Origin: Candidatus Egerieicola pullicola
Lineage (GTDB): Bacteria; Bacillota; Clostridia; Oscillospirales; Ruminococcaceae
Assembly (NCBI GenBank): GCA_018712465.1
Contig: DVGY01000173.1
Location: 1 to 9,596 of the forward strand
Direction: 5' to 3'
DNA: 9,596 nt
In this document: positions 1 to 5,956 of the stretch, one piece after another
How the letters are laid out: each line of letters starts with the position of its first letter
How positions within the stretch are numbered: position 1 is the first letter of the stretch
Notes under the pieces: generated by a model
What the model saw: the letters and a program-made list of their open reading frames with translations, nothing else
Databases searched by the model: none
What the model was told of the DNA's origin: nothing
Position numbers and translations under genes: made by a program

Positions 1-224
1 ATTTTTATAGCACAAGCCAAAAGCAAAACCACCAAAAAGGCTGCTAAATTCAAGATAATACTATCCTGAACAAAATAAGTGACTTCGCTCGAATAAACTC
101 CAGAAGTGCTGATAAGGCTTAAAAAGGCAAGATAAAATAAAATTAAGAAAAAAAGCCCCAACACTACATATTGGTAAAATTTAGGTATACCTCTCTGAAA
201 AAAACACAATACCTTCTTCAACAA
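1..224 (-). CDS. N-terminal part of an unidentified multi-pass membrane protein (runs off the window)
   Basis: The minus strand has an open frame of 74 codons that begins at a TTG (224-222) and continues past base 1, so only the N-terminus is visible. It opens with a short basic stretch (LLKKVLCFFQRGIPKF if the first TTG is written as Leu), then a hydrophobic segment at residues 19-38, a short polar loop with SSEVTYFVQD at residues 45-54, and a second hydrophobic segment at residues 56-73. This is the pattern of a polytopic inner-membrane protein. An AAAGGAG ribosome binding site at 235-241 lies 10 bases before the TTG; a second TTG follows directly. It starts 29 bases after the CapA-family gene with no terminator between, so the two are probably co-transcribed. 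About one third of the first 240 bases are G or C, far lower than in the rest of the window, which hints at separate ancestry. The layout would fit a membrane glycosyltransferase or envelope protein, but that is a guess; I do not recognise the family. Confidence 0.72.
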   Translation of the reverse strand, partial: MLKKVLCFFQRGIPKFYQYVVLGLFFLILFYLAFLSLISTSGVYSSEVTYFVQDSIILNLAAFLVVLLLACAIK

Positions 225-253
225 ATTCTCTCTACTCCTTTCCAAAGAAAACC

Positions 254-1462
254 TTACGCCGCCTGCTGGGAGGCCGCCGGTTTCCAGAACTGTTCCGGAA
301 TTACCGCGCTGACTACCTGGTCAATGTACTCCATGGAGAAGGAGGAGGTGTTGCTGCGCACTCCATGGGCCAGGGCCAAGTCGTTGCTGTATTGGCTGTA
401 AAGGTACAGGCGAATGTTTTTATACCCGGAATCGTAATGGGTGATTACCGGTTCAAAGGAGACATTGTCTACAGTGACGGTATCGGTGTCGTAATGCTTG
501 GTGAGGGTGTAGTTGAGCATGCCGCCGATCATCCGCATCCCCTGGTCCTGAGCGGAGATAAAGTTGCCCAGCGAATAGATCACCAGGCCCTGTTCCCCGT
601 CGTATTTCGGCAGATACTCCATAGTTTGCAGCACATGGGGATGGTGGCCCAAAATCACATCAGCCCCCCAGTTGAGCATTTTCTGGGCCAGATCCCGCTG
701 TTCCTGGGTGGGTTCGGTAGCGTATTCGTTGCCCCAATGGACATTTACCACCACCACATCGCAGACCTTTCGAGCCGCTTCAATTTTTGCCTTTAACAAA
801 TCCTCCTCGGAGGTGAGGATATAGGTGAGCTGGCTGCCCTCCGGCAGGCTCAGGCCGTTGGTGTAGCTGGTGGCTCCCACGTAACCGATCTTCAGGCCGT
901 TGACGGTATTGCTTTCCACCTGATAAAACTCTTCCGGATTGCGGTAGGCCCCAGTATGCACCACTTCGGTTTTACTGTCCCAATATTGCAGGGTGGCGTC
1001 CAAACCATCGGAGCCCATATCCAGCATGTGATTGTTTGCCAGATTAAATACATCAAACCCCAAAGCAATCATCTGATCTCCCAACGTTTGCGGAGAATTG
1101 AAGAGAGGATAGCTGGAAGGCGGGTCAATGCCGTCCATCACCGTCTCCTGATTGATGGTGGCTACGTCCGCCTGAGCAATTCGGTCCGCCACATTGGCGT
1201 AGGCGGCGGAAAAGTCGTAGTTATTCCCTCCCCCGGCTCGGTCGTTGGCCTGATTATAAATGGAAGAGTGGATGAGATTGTCCCCCACCGAAACAAAACT
1301 GACGCTTACCGGATCCGGCGCGGCAGGCTGGCTTTCTTCGGAAAGGGCGGATTCCGGCTGGGTATTGGCAGGATCGGCGGCAGGGGAACAGCCGGCCAGG
1401 GAAACCAGCATCACCCCGGCACAAAGCAGGGCCAATCCTCTGGGAAAACGAAAACGATTCAT
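254..1462 (-). CDS. CapA-family lipoprotein (PGA_cap, metallophosphoesterase fold)
   Basis: This 402-residue protein belongs to the CapA/poly-gamma-glutamate synthesis family, whose fold resembles calcineurin-like metallophosphoesterases. Residues 1-25 form a lipoprotein signal ending in the lipobox LAGC (Cys25), followed by a Ser/Pro/Ala-rich linker to about residue 50. The family motifs appear in order: GDNLIH (60-65), NQET (104-107), ANNH (142-145), HWGNEY (242-247), GHHPH (272-276) and SLGNF (297-301); their Asp, Asn, Glu and His residues are the likely metal-site ligands. It should be anchored to the outer face of the membrane. The ATG at 1462 is preferred over an in-frame TTG at 1480 because the AGAAAGGA ribosome binding site lies seven bases before the ATG and overlaps that TTG. 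It has its own promoter and is followed by a membrane-protein gene 29 bases later. CapA homologues are common in species that make no polyglutamate capsule, so the substrate is unknown and the symbol capA is withheld. Confidence 0.93.
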   Translation of the reverse strand: MNRFRFPRGLALLCAGVMLVSLAGCSPAADPANTQPESALSEESQPAAPDPVSVSFVSVGDNLIHSSIYNQANDRAGGGNNYDFSAAYANVADRIAQADVATINQETVMDGIDPPSSYPLFNSPQTLGDQMIALGFDVFNLANNHMLDMGSDGLDATLQYWDSKTEVVHTGAYRNPEEFYQVESNTVNGLKIGYVGATSYTNGLSLPEGSQLTYILTSEEDLLKAKIEAARKVCDVVVVNVHWGNEYATEPTQEQRDLAQKMLNWGADVILGHHPHVLQTMEYLPKYDGEQGLVIYSLGNFISAQDQGMRMIGGMLNYTLTKHYDTDTVTVDNVSFEPVITHYDSGYKNIRLYLYSQYSNDLALAHGVRSNTSSFSMEYIDQVVSAVIPEQFWKPAASQQAA

Positions 1463-1509
1463 GACAGGTTCCTTTCTCAAAAGTTGGAATTTTGTCGAAT
1501 GCTATGGAT

Positions 1510-1538
1510 ATTGTAGCAAAGCAACCGGCACCTGTCAA
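1510..1538 (-). promoter_or_regulatory. Sigma-A promoter for the CapA-family gene
   Basis: On the minus strand, TTGACA (1533-1538) and TACAAT (1510-1515) are separated by exactly 17 bases, with TGC just before the -10 (an extended -10). It begins right after the terminator of the dap operon and sits about 50 bases before the CapA start, so that gene and the following membrane gene form a separate transcription unit. The -35 is perfect and the -10 differs from consensus at one base. Confidence 0.85.
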
Positions 1539-1542
1539 TTAT

Positions 1543-1581
1543 GAAAAAAGCCGGAGCCGGGAAAGCCAATCCCAACTCCGG
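1543..1581 (-). terminator. Intrinsic terminator after dapB
   Basis: Read on the minus strand, CCGGAG (1576-1581) pairs with CTCCGG (1551-1556), with an inner GGGA/TCCC pairing, and is followed by CTTTTTTC. It starts 29 bases beyond the dapB stop codon and ends the lysine-biosynthesis operon. The plus strand also shows T-rich sequence after the same stem, so it may work weakly in both directions, but no plus-strand gene ends here. Confidence 0.85.
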
Positions 1582-1610
1582 TTTTCTTTAATTTTCACAA
1601 CAGCAGAACC

Positions 1611-2372
1611 TTATTCCGTTTCTGCCAGCATAGCGCCCATATCGTAGAGGCCGGGGGTTTTCTTTTCCAAAAACACCGCCGCATTTACCGCACCCACTGC
1701 AAACACCTGCTTGCTGTGGGCTTCATGGGTCAGGGTGATGACCTCGTCCCGTCCGGCAAAGATCACCTGATGTTCTCCCACAATGGTACCGCCCCGGACG
1801 GAGTGGATGCCGATTTCATTATGTTCCCGTTTTTTCCGCTGGGCGTGGCGGTCGTACTGGTACACCATATTGCCGCCCATGGTTTCCTGGATGGCATCGG
1901 CAATCATCAGGGCAGTGCCGCTGGGGGCGTCCAATTTTTGGTTGTGGTGCTTTTCCACGATTTCAATGTCAAACTGGTCCCCCAGCACCTGAGCGGCCTT
2001 CTTGGCCAGGTTCACCAGCAGGTTCACTCCCAAAGACATATTGAAGGAGAAGAACACCGGGATTTCCTTGACGGCGTCCTGAATTTCCTGCTTCTGTTCC
2101 GGGGTGTAGCCGGTGGAGCCAATAACCACAGGGGTAAAGTGGCTCTTGGCGTACTCCAGCATTCCTTCCAAAGCGGAGGGGTGGGAAAAGTCGATGATGA
2201 CGTCCGCCTTTTCTTCCACCTGGTCAAAGCTGGGGTACACCGGAAAATCCCCATAGGCAGCGCCAACCGGATCCACCCCGGCCAGCACGGTGCAGTCTTC
2301 CCGGCCAGCAATCACATCGGCAATTACCCGGCCCATGTGGCCGCAAACGCCATTGATGAGAATATGGGTCAT
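1611..2372 (-). CDS. dapB: 4-hydroxy-tetrahydrodipicolinate reductase
   Basis: DapB reduces (2S,4S)-4-hydroxy-2,3,4,5-tetrahydrodipicolinate with NAD(P)H to tetrahydrodipicolinate in the cytosol, the step after DapA in lysine and diaminopimelate synthesis. The 253-residue product has the nucleotide-binding GVCGHMG (8-14), DFSHP (61-65), STGYTPEQ (86-93), the NMSLGVNLL segment (111-119), and the catalytic/substrate motif EKHHNQKLDAPSGTA (140-154) with its His pair and Lys146. IGIHSVRGGTIVGEH (187-201) is the typical C-terminal family segment. Length matches the usual 240-270 residues. The ATG is preceded by AGAAAGGA. It is the last gene of the riboswitch-controlled operon asd-dapA-dapB and lies 81 bases after dapA, a gap that contains a terminator-like hairpin. 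The N-acylating (dapD) or aminotransferase (dapL) steps that follow are not in this window. Confidence 0.97.
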   Translation of the reverse strand: MTHILINGVCGHMGRVIADVIAGREDCTVLAGVDPVGAAYGDFPVYPSFDQVEEKADVIIDFSHPSALEGMLEYAKSHFTPVVIGSTGYTPEQKQEIQDAVKEIPVFFSFNMSLGVNLLVNLAKKAAQVLGDQFDIEIVEKHHNQKLDAPSGTALMIADAIQETMGGNMVYQYDRHAQRKKREHNEIGIHSVRGGTIVGEHQVIFAGRDEVITLTHEAHSKQVFAVGAVNAAVFLEKKTPGLYDMGAMLAETE

Positions 2373-2404
2373 AGCGATACTTCCTTTCTTGGTTATCCTT
2401 TCCC

Positions 2405-2443
2405 AAAAAAGGTTCTCCTCGGGGAAAAGCCCAAAGAGAACCT
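2405..2443 (-). terminator. Terminator-like hairpin between dapA and dapB
   Basis: On the minus strand AGGTTCTC (2436-2443) pairs perfectly with GAGAACCT (2410-2417), with GGG/CCC able to pair inside the loop, and the stem runs straight into a T tract (2405-2410). It begins ten bases after the dapA stop codon. This is the form of an intrinsic terminator placed inside the operon. The T tract is short and then becomes GGG, so read-through is likely and the effect may be to lower dapB relative to dapA. I see no convincing promoter between it and dapB. Confidence 0.68.
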
Positions 2444-2453
2444 GTTTGTTCCA

Positions 2454-3344
2454 TTACAGCAGTCCCAACGCAGCCATGCTGGCCCGGAGTTTTTCCCGAG
2501 GGCCATCGTCCATCTCGCAGAGAGGCATCCGGCAGGGACCGGCGGGGAAGCCCATCATATTCAGCGCTTCCTTTACCGGGATGGGATTCACATCCGAGAA
2601 GAGATTGTTAATCAAATCCAGCAGCTTCAACTGCAGTGCAGCGCTTTCCTGCACCTTGCCGTCAAAGTAGAGCTGGCAGATGTCGTGGGCTTCCTTAGGC
2701 ATCAGGTTGCTCAGCACCGAGATCACACCGATGCCGCCCAAGCTCAGCAGCGGCACAATCTGATCGTCGTTGCCGGAATACACATCCAGATCATCCCCGC
2801 AGAGATGACGGATCTTTGCCACCTGGCTGATGCTGCCGCTGGCTTCCTTCACCGCCACGATGTTGGGGTGCTTGGAGAGTTCCTTCAGGGTCTCCGGAAG
2901 GATATTCACCCCGGTGCGGCTGGCCACGCTGTAAACGATCATGGGCAGATTGACCGCATCCGCCACCGTAAGGTAATGGCGGATCAGGCCCTTCTGAGAG
3001 CACTTATTGTAGTAAGGGGTGACCAACAGCAGGCCGTCCACTCCCATTTTTTCCGCTTCCTGGCTCAGTTCCAGGCAGTAGGCGGTGTCGTTGCTGCCGG
3101 TGCCCGCCACCACCGGAATCCGGTGATTGACCTGGGCCACGGTAAACTGGATCACCCGGCGGTGTTCCTCGTCGGTGAGGGTGGAGGATTCCCCGGTGGT
3201 ACCGCAGACGATAATGGCGTCGGTACCGCCCTGCACCTGCTGCTCAATGAGCTGGCCCATGGCTTCGTAATTTACCGAACCGTCGGCGTTCATAGGGGTG
3301 ACGATAGCCACGCCGGCACCGGTAAAGATTCTATTCTTGGTCAT
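2454..3344 (-). CDS. dapA: 4-hydroxy-tetrahydrodipicolinate synthase
   Basis: DapA condenses pyruvate with L-aspartate-4-semialdehyde, the committed step to lysine and diaminopimelate; it is a cytosolic (beta/alpha)8-barrel enzyme, normally a homotetramer. The 296 residues carry the full active site: TTGE (49-52) with the Thr pair of the proton relay, TPYYNK (109-114), Tyr138 and Arg143 in YSVASRTG, and the Schiff-base Lys166 in AVKEASG (164-170). These align with Thr44, Thr45, Tyr133, Arg138 and Lys161 of the E. coli enzyme with a constant offset of five. The usual Asn after the catalytic Tyr is Ser here, a conservative change. An AGAAGG ribosome binding site precedes the ATG. The gene follows asd by 36 bases, and Asd supplies its substrate. 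Control is expected through the upstream lysine riboswitch. Confidence 0.97.
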   Translation of the reverse strand: MTKNRIFTGAGVAIVTPMNADGSVNYEAMGQLIEQQVQGGTDAIIVCGTTGESSTLTDEEHRRVIQFTVAQVNHRIPVVAGTGSNDTAYCLELSQEAEKMGVDGLLLVTPYYNKCSQKGLIRHYLTVADAVNLPMIVYSVASRTGVNILPETLKELSKHPNIVAVKEASGSISQVAKIRHLCGDDLDVYSGNDDQIVPLLSLGGIGVISVLSNLMPKEAHDICQLYFDGKVQESAALQLKLLDLINNLFSDVNPIPVKEALNMMGFPAGPCRMPLCEMDDGPREKLRASMAALGLL

Positions 3345-3380
3345 ATTGAAACCTTCTTTCCGAAATCAAAGGGGTTTGGA

Positions 3381-4457
3381 TCAATCCATCCAGCCCTGGT
3401 CGGCCAACAGTTCCGCCAACAGCACCGCGCCGCCGGCTGCACCCCGAAGGGTGTTGTGGGACATGCAGACGAACTTGTAGTCGTACTGACTGTCTTCCCG
3501 CAACCGTCCGATGGAGATGGCCATGCCGTGCTCCAGTTCCCGAGCGGTTTTGATCTGGGGCTGGTCGTTTTCTTCAAAGTAGTGCAGGAATTGTTTGGGG
3601 GCGCTGGGGAGGTTGCGCTTCTGAGCTTCTCCCACAAAGCTGGCCCAATCCTCCTTGATCTGCTCAATGGAGGGCTTGTTTTCAAAGGACATAAACACCG
3701 CAGCGGTGTGGCCGTCACTTACCGGCACCCGCAGGCACTGGGTGGTGATAGAGGGGCCATCAGCGTCCACAATCACGTCGCCCTCAATGTGTCCCCACAG
3801 CTTCAAGGGTTCCTTTTCGGATTTTTCTTCTTCCCCGCCGATATAGGGGATCAGGTTATCCACCATCTCCGGCCAGCGTTCGAAGGTTTTGCCGGCGCCG
3901 CTGATGGCCTGGTAGGTAGTGGCCAGCACCTTGGTCAAGCCGTATTTGCGCAGGGGATGCAGAGCGGGAACGTAGCTCTGCAGAGAGCAGTTGGATTTCA
4001 CGGCGATAAAGCCCTTCTTGGTGCCCAAACGCTTGCGCTGAGAAGGGATGATGGCGGTGTGTTCCGGGTTGATTTCCGGCACCACCATGGGCACGTCGGG
4101 GGTGTGGCGGTGGGCGGAGTTGTTGCTCACCACCGGGCACTCTGCCTTGGCGTAGGCTTCTTCCAAAGCCCGGATCTGGTCCTTGGGCATATCCACGGCG
4201 CAGAACACAAAGTCCAGCCCGTCGGCCACTTCCTCTACCTTAGAGGCATCCAGTACCACCATCTTTTTCATGCTTTCCGGCACCGGGGTGCTCATGCACC
4301 AGCGGTCTCCCAGGGCTTCTTCATAGGTCTTGCCGGCGCTGCGGGCGCTGGCGGCTAATTTTTTCACGGTAAACCAGGGGTGGTTTTCCAACAGGGTTGC
4401 AAAGCGCTGACCCACCATACCGGTAGCGCCGATGATTCCCACTTGATACTGCTTCAT
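3381..4457 (-). CDS. asd: Aspartate-semialdehyde dehydrogenase (archaeal/fungal-type)
   Basis: Asd reduces L-4-aspartyl phosphate to L-aspartate-4-semialdehyde with NADPH, the branch point for lysine/DAP, threonine and methionine. The 358-residue protein has the NADP-binding GATGMVGQ (10-17), the catalytic cysteine Cys157 in SNCSLQ, the GAGKTFERWPEMVDNLIPYI segment (188-207) and the general-base His250 in SDGHT. The IPYIGGEEEKSEKE sequence (203-216) and the SNCSLQ form place it in the archaeal/fungal subgroup rather than the E. coli-like one; that subgroup is also found in many Clostridia. The ATG at 4457 is chosen over an upstream in-frame TTG (4478) because GGAGGT lies nine bases before the ATG, and starting at the TTG would put the ribosome binding site inside the gene. 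It is the first gene of the operon, directly downstream of the lysine riboswitch and its terminator. Confidence 0.96.
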   Translation of the reverse strand: MKQYQVGIIGATGMVGQRFATLLENHPWFTVKKLAASARSAGKTYEEALGDRWCMSTPVPESMKKMVVLDASKVEEVADGLDFVFCAVDMPKDQIRALEEAYAKAECPVVSNNSAHRHTPDVPMVVPEINPEHTAIIPSQRKRLGTKKGFIAVKSNCSLQSYVPALHPLRKYGLTKVLATTYQAISGAGKTFERWPEMVDNLIPYIGGEEEKSEKEPLKLWGHIEGDVIVDADGPSITTQCLRVPVSDGHTAAVFMSFENKPSIEQIKEDWASFVGEAQKRNLPSAPKQFLHYFEENDQPQIKTARELEHGMAISIGRLREDSQYDYKFVCMSHNTLRGAAGGAVLLAELLADQGWMD

Positions 4458-4489
4458 CGCTATGATACCTCCATTCAAATTCCGGCAAG

Positions 4490-4514
4490 AAAAAAACCGG
4501 TTTACAAAAACCGG
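4490..4514 (-). terminator. Riboswitch-controlled terminator in the asd leader
   Basis: On the minus strand CCGGTTT (4508-4514) pairs with AAACCGG (4497-4503) around a TTGT loop, followed by seven T residues (4490-4496). It lies after the lysine aptamer and 32 bases before the asd start, so it is the natural off-state of the riboswitch: high lysine should favour this hairpin. Two upstream segments could compete with it: 4564-4569 is exactly complementary to 4511-4516, and the 3' side of the aptamer P1 helix with its neighbour (4577-4584) can pair with 4514-4520 apart from one bulged base. Which of these is the real antiterminator cannot be settled by eye. Confidence 0.9.
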
Positions 4515-4535
4515 CGCATCTTAGGTATTGGTTAC

Positions 4536-4574
4536 CCGATCCACGTTTCCGGCAGTTTGCCTTCGCCGGATCGG
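4536..4574 (-). other. Hairpin in the riboswitch expression platform
   Basis: On the minus strand CCGATCC (4568-4574) pairs with GGATCGG (4536-4542), with GGC/GCC (4565-4567 with 4551-4553) able to extend it. Just inside the P1 helix, ATCCAC (4574-4579) can instead pair with GTGGAT (4539-4544). The second pairing uses P1 bases, so the two are mutually exclusive and could relay the lysine signal to the terminator. This is inferred from base pairing only. Confidence 0.55.
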
Positions 4575-4575
4575 T

Positions 4576-4740
4576 GGATAGCGCTCCATCATACTCTATG
4601 ATGACAATGGTACACTTGTTCAATGCACCATCAGGGACCCTGCTGCCCTGCAAGGCTCCTTCGGCAGCGTTTCCTTTCCCCCGTTCCGGCAGGTGCTTCC
4701 ATGAGAGCCGGGGTACTGATAAAAGCCGCAACCTCTATCC
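4576..4740 (-). promoter_or_regulatory. Lysine riboswitch (L-box) aptamer
   Basis: The minus-strand leader of asd matches the lysine riboswitch. P1 is formed by GGATAG (4735-4740) and CTATCC (4576-4581). Conserved blocks follow in order: GATAGAGGT at the 5' edge, a CAGTA loop-E-like element, GGGGGAAAGGAAACG, GCCGAAG, the P4 hairpin with GTGCATTGAACAAGTG flanked by GGT and ACC, a P5 hairpin CATCATA-GAG-TATGATG, and GGAGCGCTATCC closing P1. The order and the core sequences agree with the well-known lysC leader of Bacillus subtilis. When lysine binds, transcription should stop at the terminator at 4490-4514. The target genes asd, dapA and dapB fit this role. I regard the class assignment as secure. 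Confidence 0.95.
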
Positions 4741-4755
4741 GATTTCTATGCCCCT

Positions 4756-4784
4756 ATCATACCATCCTAGGGGGCGGATGTCAA
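4756..4784 (-). promoter_or_regulatory. Sigma-A promoter of the asd-dapA-dapB operon
   Basis: On the minus strand, TTGACA (4779-4784) and TATGAT (4756-4761) are separated by exactly 17 bases, and TGG precedes the -10. Transcription would start near 4749, only a few bases before the lysine aptamer at 4740, as expected for a leader riboswitch. It is divergent from the queA promoter about 70 bases away. Confidence 0.88.
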
Positions 4785-4854
4785 CTATTTTTGCACTGGC
4801 AATTGCGATCCGGAAATTTCAGGAAAAGCCGCAGTTTTCCCGGGCATGATTTGT

Positions 4855-4883
4855 TTGACAGAATCCACCGCCTTTGCTACAAT
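4855..4883 (+). promoter_or_regulatory. Sigma-A promoter of the queA operon
   Basis: TTGACA (4855-4860) and TACAAT (4878-4883) are 17 bases apart with TGC before the -10. The last 12 bases, CTTTGCTACAAT, are the same as in the CapA-family promoter at 1510-1538 on the other strand. It lies 36 bases before queA. I see no preQ1 riboswitch in the short leader. Confidence 0.88.
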
Positions 4884-4919
4884 GGGCTTAATTGAAGTTA
4901 AAGAAGGAAAGCGCAAACC

Positions 4920-5945
4920 ATGAAAACACATGATTTTTATTACGATCTGCCCAAAGAGCGGATTGCCCAAACCCCGGTGGAGCCCCGGGACCACTCCCGG
5001 CTGCTGGTGATGGACCGGTTCACCGGAGAGATGGAGCACCGCCACTTTTACGACATTGTAGACTATCTCCGTCCCGGAGACCTGCTGGTCATCAACGATT
5101 CCCGGGTGCTCCCCGCCCGGCTGTACGGGGTGAAGGAGGACACCGGCGCCCACATGGAGCTGCTGCTGTTGGAGCAGAAGGAAAACCAGGTGTGGGAATG
5201 CCTGGCCAAACCCGGCAAAAAAGCCAAACCCGGCACCAAACTGATCTTCGGGGACGGCCTGCTCACCGGAGAAGTGGTGGAAGTGAAGGAAGACGGCAAC
5301 CGGATGGTGCAGTTTACCTGTGACGGCAACTTTTATGCAGTGCTGGACCAGATCGGCCAGATGCCCCTACCCCCCTACATCACCGAAAAGCTCCAGGACA
5401 AAGAGCGCTATCAGACGGTATATTCCAAGGAACTGGGCAGCGCCGCCGCCCCCACCGCCGGACTGCACTTCACCCCGGAACTGATGGACAAAATCCGGGC
5501 TATGGGGGTGGACTTTGCCTCAGTGACCCTGCACGTAGGGCTGGGCACCTTCCGTCCGGTGAAGGCGGAAGAGGTCACCGACCACAAAATGCACTCGGAG
5601 CACTGCCTGCTGCCCCAAGAAACAGCAGACAAGATTTTGAAAACCAAGGCAAACGGGGGACGGGTGATTGCCGTGGGCACCACCAGCTGCCGGACCTTGG
5701 AAAGCGTAGCCACCTTTACCGGCAAGATCCAGCCTTGGGAGGGGTACACCGACATCTTCATCTACCCCGGATACGAATTTAAGGTGCTGGACGGACTGAT
5801 TACCAACTTCCATCTGCCGGAAAGCACCCTGATTATGCTGGTCAGCGCCTTTGCCGGCCGGGAACACATTTTACACGCCTATGAGGAGGCGGTGAAACTG
5901 GAATACCGGTTCTTCTCCTTTGGGGACGCCTGTCTATTCATTTAA
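4920..5945 (+). CDS. queA: S-adenosylmethionine:tRNA ribosyltransferase-isomerase
   Basis: QueA moves the ribosyl part of S-adenosylmethionine onto 7-aminomethyl-7-deazaguanine in tRNA, giving epoxyqueuosine at wobble position 34 of the GUN-anticodon tRNAs (Asp, Asn, His, Tyr). The 341 residues show the family signature throughout: DFYYDLPKERIAQTP (5-19), LLVINDSRVLPARL in the first 70 residues, GSAAAPTAGLHFT, LHVGLGTFRPV, GTTSCRTLE, and the C-terminal block LDGLITNFHLPESTLIMLVS with FSFGDAC near the end. Length is typical. An AGAAGGA ribosome binding site stands about 11 bases before the ATG. Its stop codon overlaps the ribosome binding site of tgt, which starts 11 bases later; the two enzymes act on the same tRNA base in succession (Tgt first, then QueA). 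The final residues CLFI vary slightly from the usual family end. Confidence 0.97.
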   Translation: MKTHDFYYDLPKERIAQTPVEPRDHSRLLVMDRFTGEMEHRHFYDIVDYLRPGDLLVINDSRVLPARLYGVKEDTGAHMELLLLEQKENQVWECLAKPGKKAKPGTKLIFGDGLLTGEVVEVKEDGNRMVQFTCDGNFYAVLDQIGQMPLPPYITEKLQDKERYQTVYSKELGSAAAPTAGLHFTPELMDKIRAMGVDFASVTLHVGLGTFRPVKAEEVTDHKMHSEHCLLPQETADKILKTKANGGRVIAVGTTSCRTLESVATFTGKIQPWEGYTDIFIYPGYEFKVLDGLITNFHLPESTLIMLVSAFAGREHILHAYEEAVKLEYRFFSFGDACLFI

Positions 5946-5956
5946 GGAGGTCTTTG

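Noticed and set aside
171..401. A 76-codon plus-strand frame at the left edge
   Set aside because: It runs antisense across the end of the CapA-family gene and the start of the membrane-protein gene, has no convincing ribosome binding site, and gives no recognisable protein.
1463..1480. Upstream TTG start for the CapA-family protein
   Set aside because: The TTG overlaps the AGAAAGGA ribosome binding site that serves the ATG at 1462, and the signal peptide is normal from the ATG.
1716..4358. A plus-strand open frame of 880 codons opposite asd, dapA and dapB
   Set aside because: It lies in exact codon register against the three real genes, which all happen to share one frame. Stops in that frame require TTA, CTA or TCA codons in the genes, and those are rare in this G+C-rich coding style. 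The translation has no recognisable domain, and the genes on the minus strand are unmistakable.
4321..4731. Minus-strand frame of 136 codons through the asd leader
   Set aside because: It reads through the lysine aptamer and the terminator and then overlaps the start of asd in another frame. The RNA structure explains the sequence better than a protein.
4822..4840. Inverted repeat GGAAAA-7-TTTTCC between the divergent asd and queA promoters
   Set aside because: Six A/T-rich base pairs with a seven-base loop can arise by chance, and there is no T tract or other support for an operator or terminator. Not strong enough to annotate.
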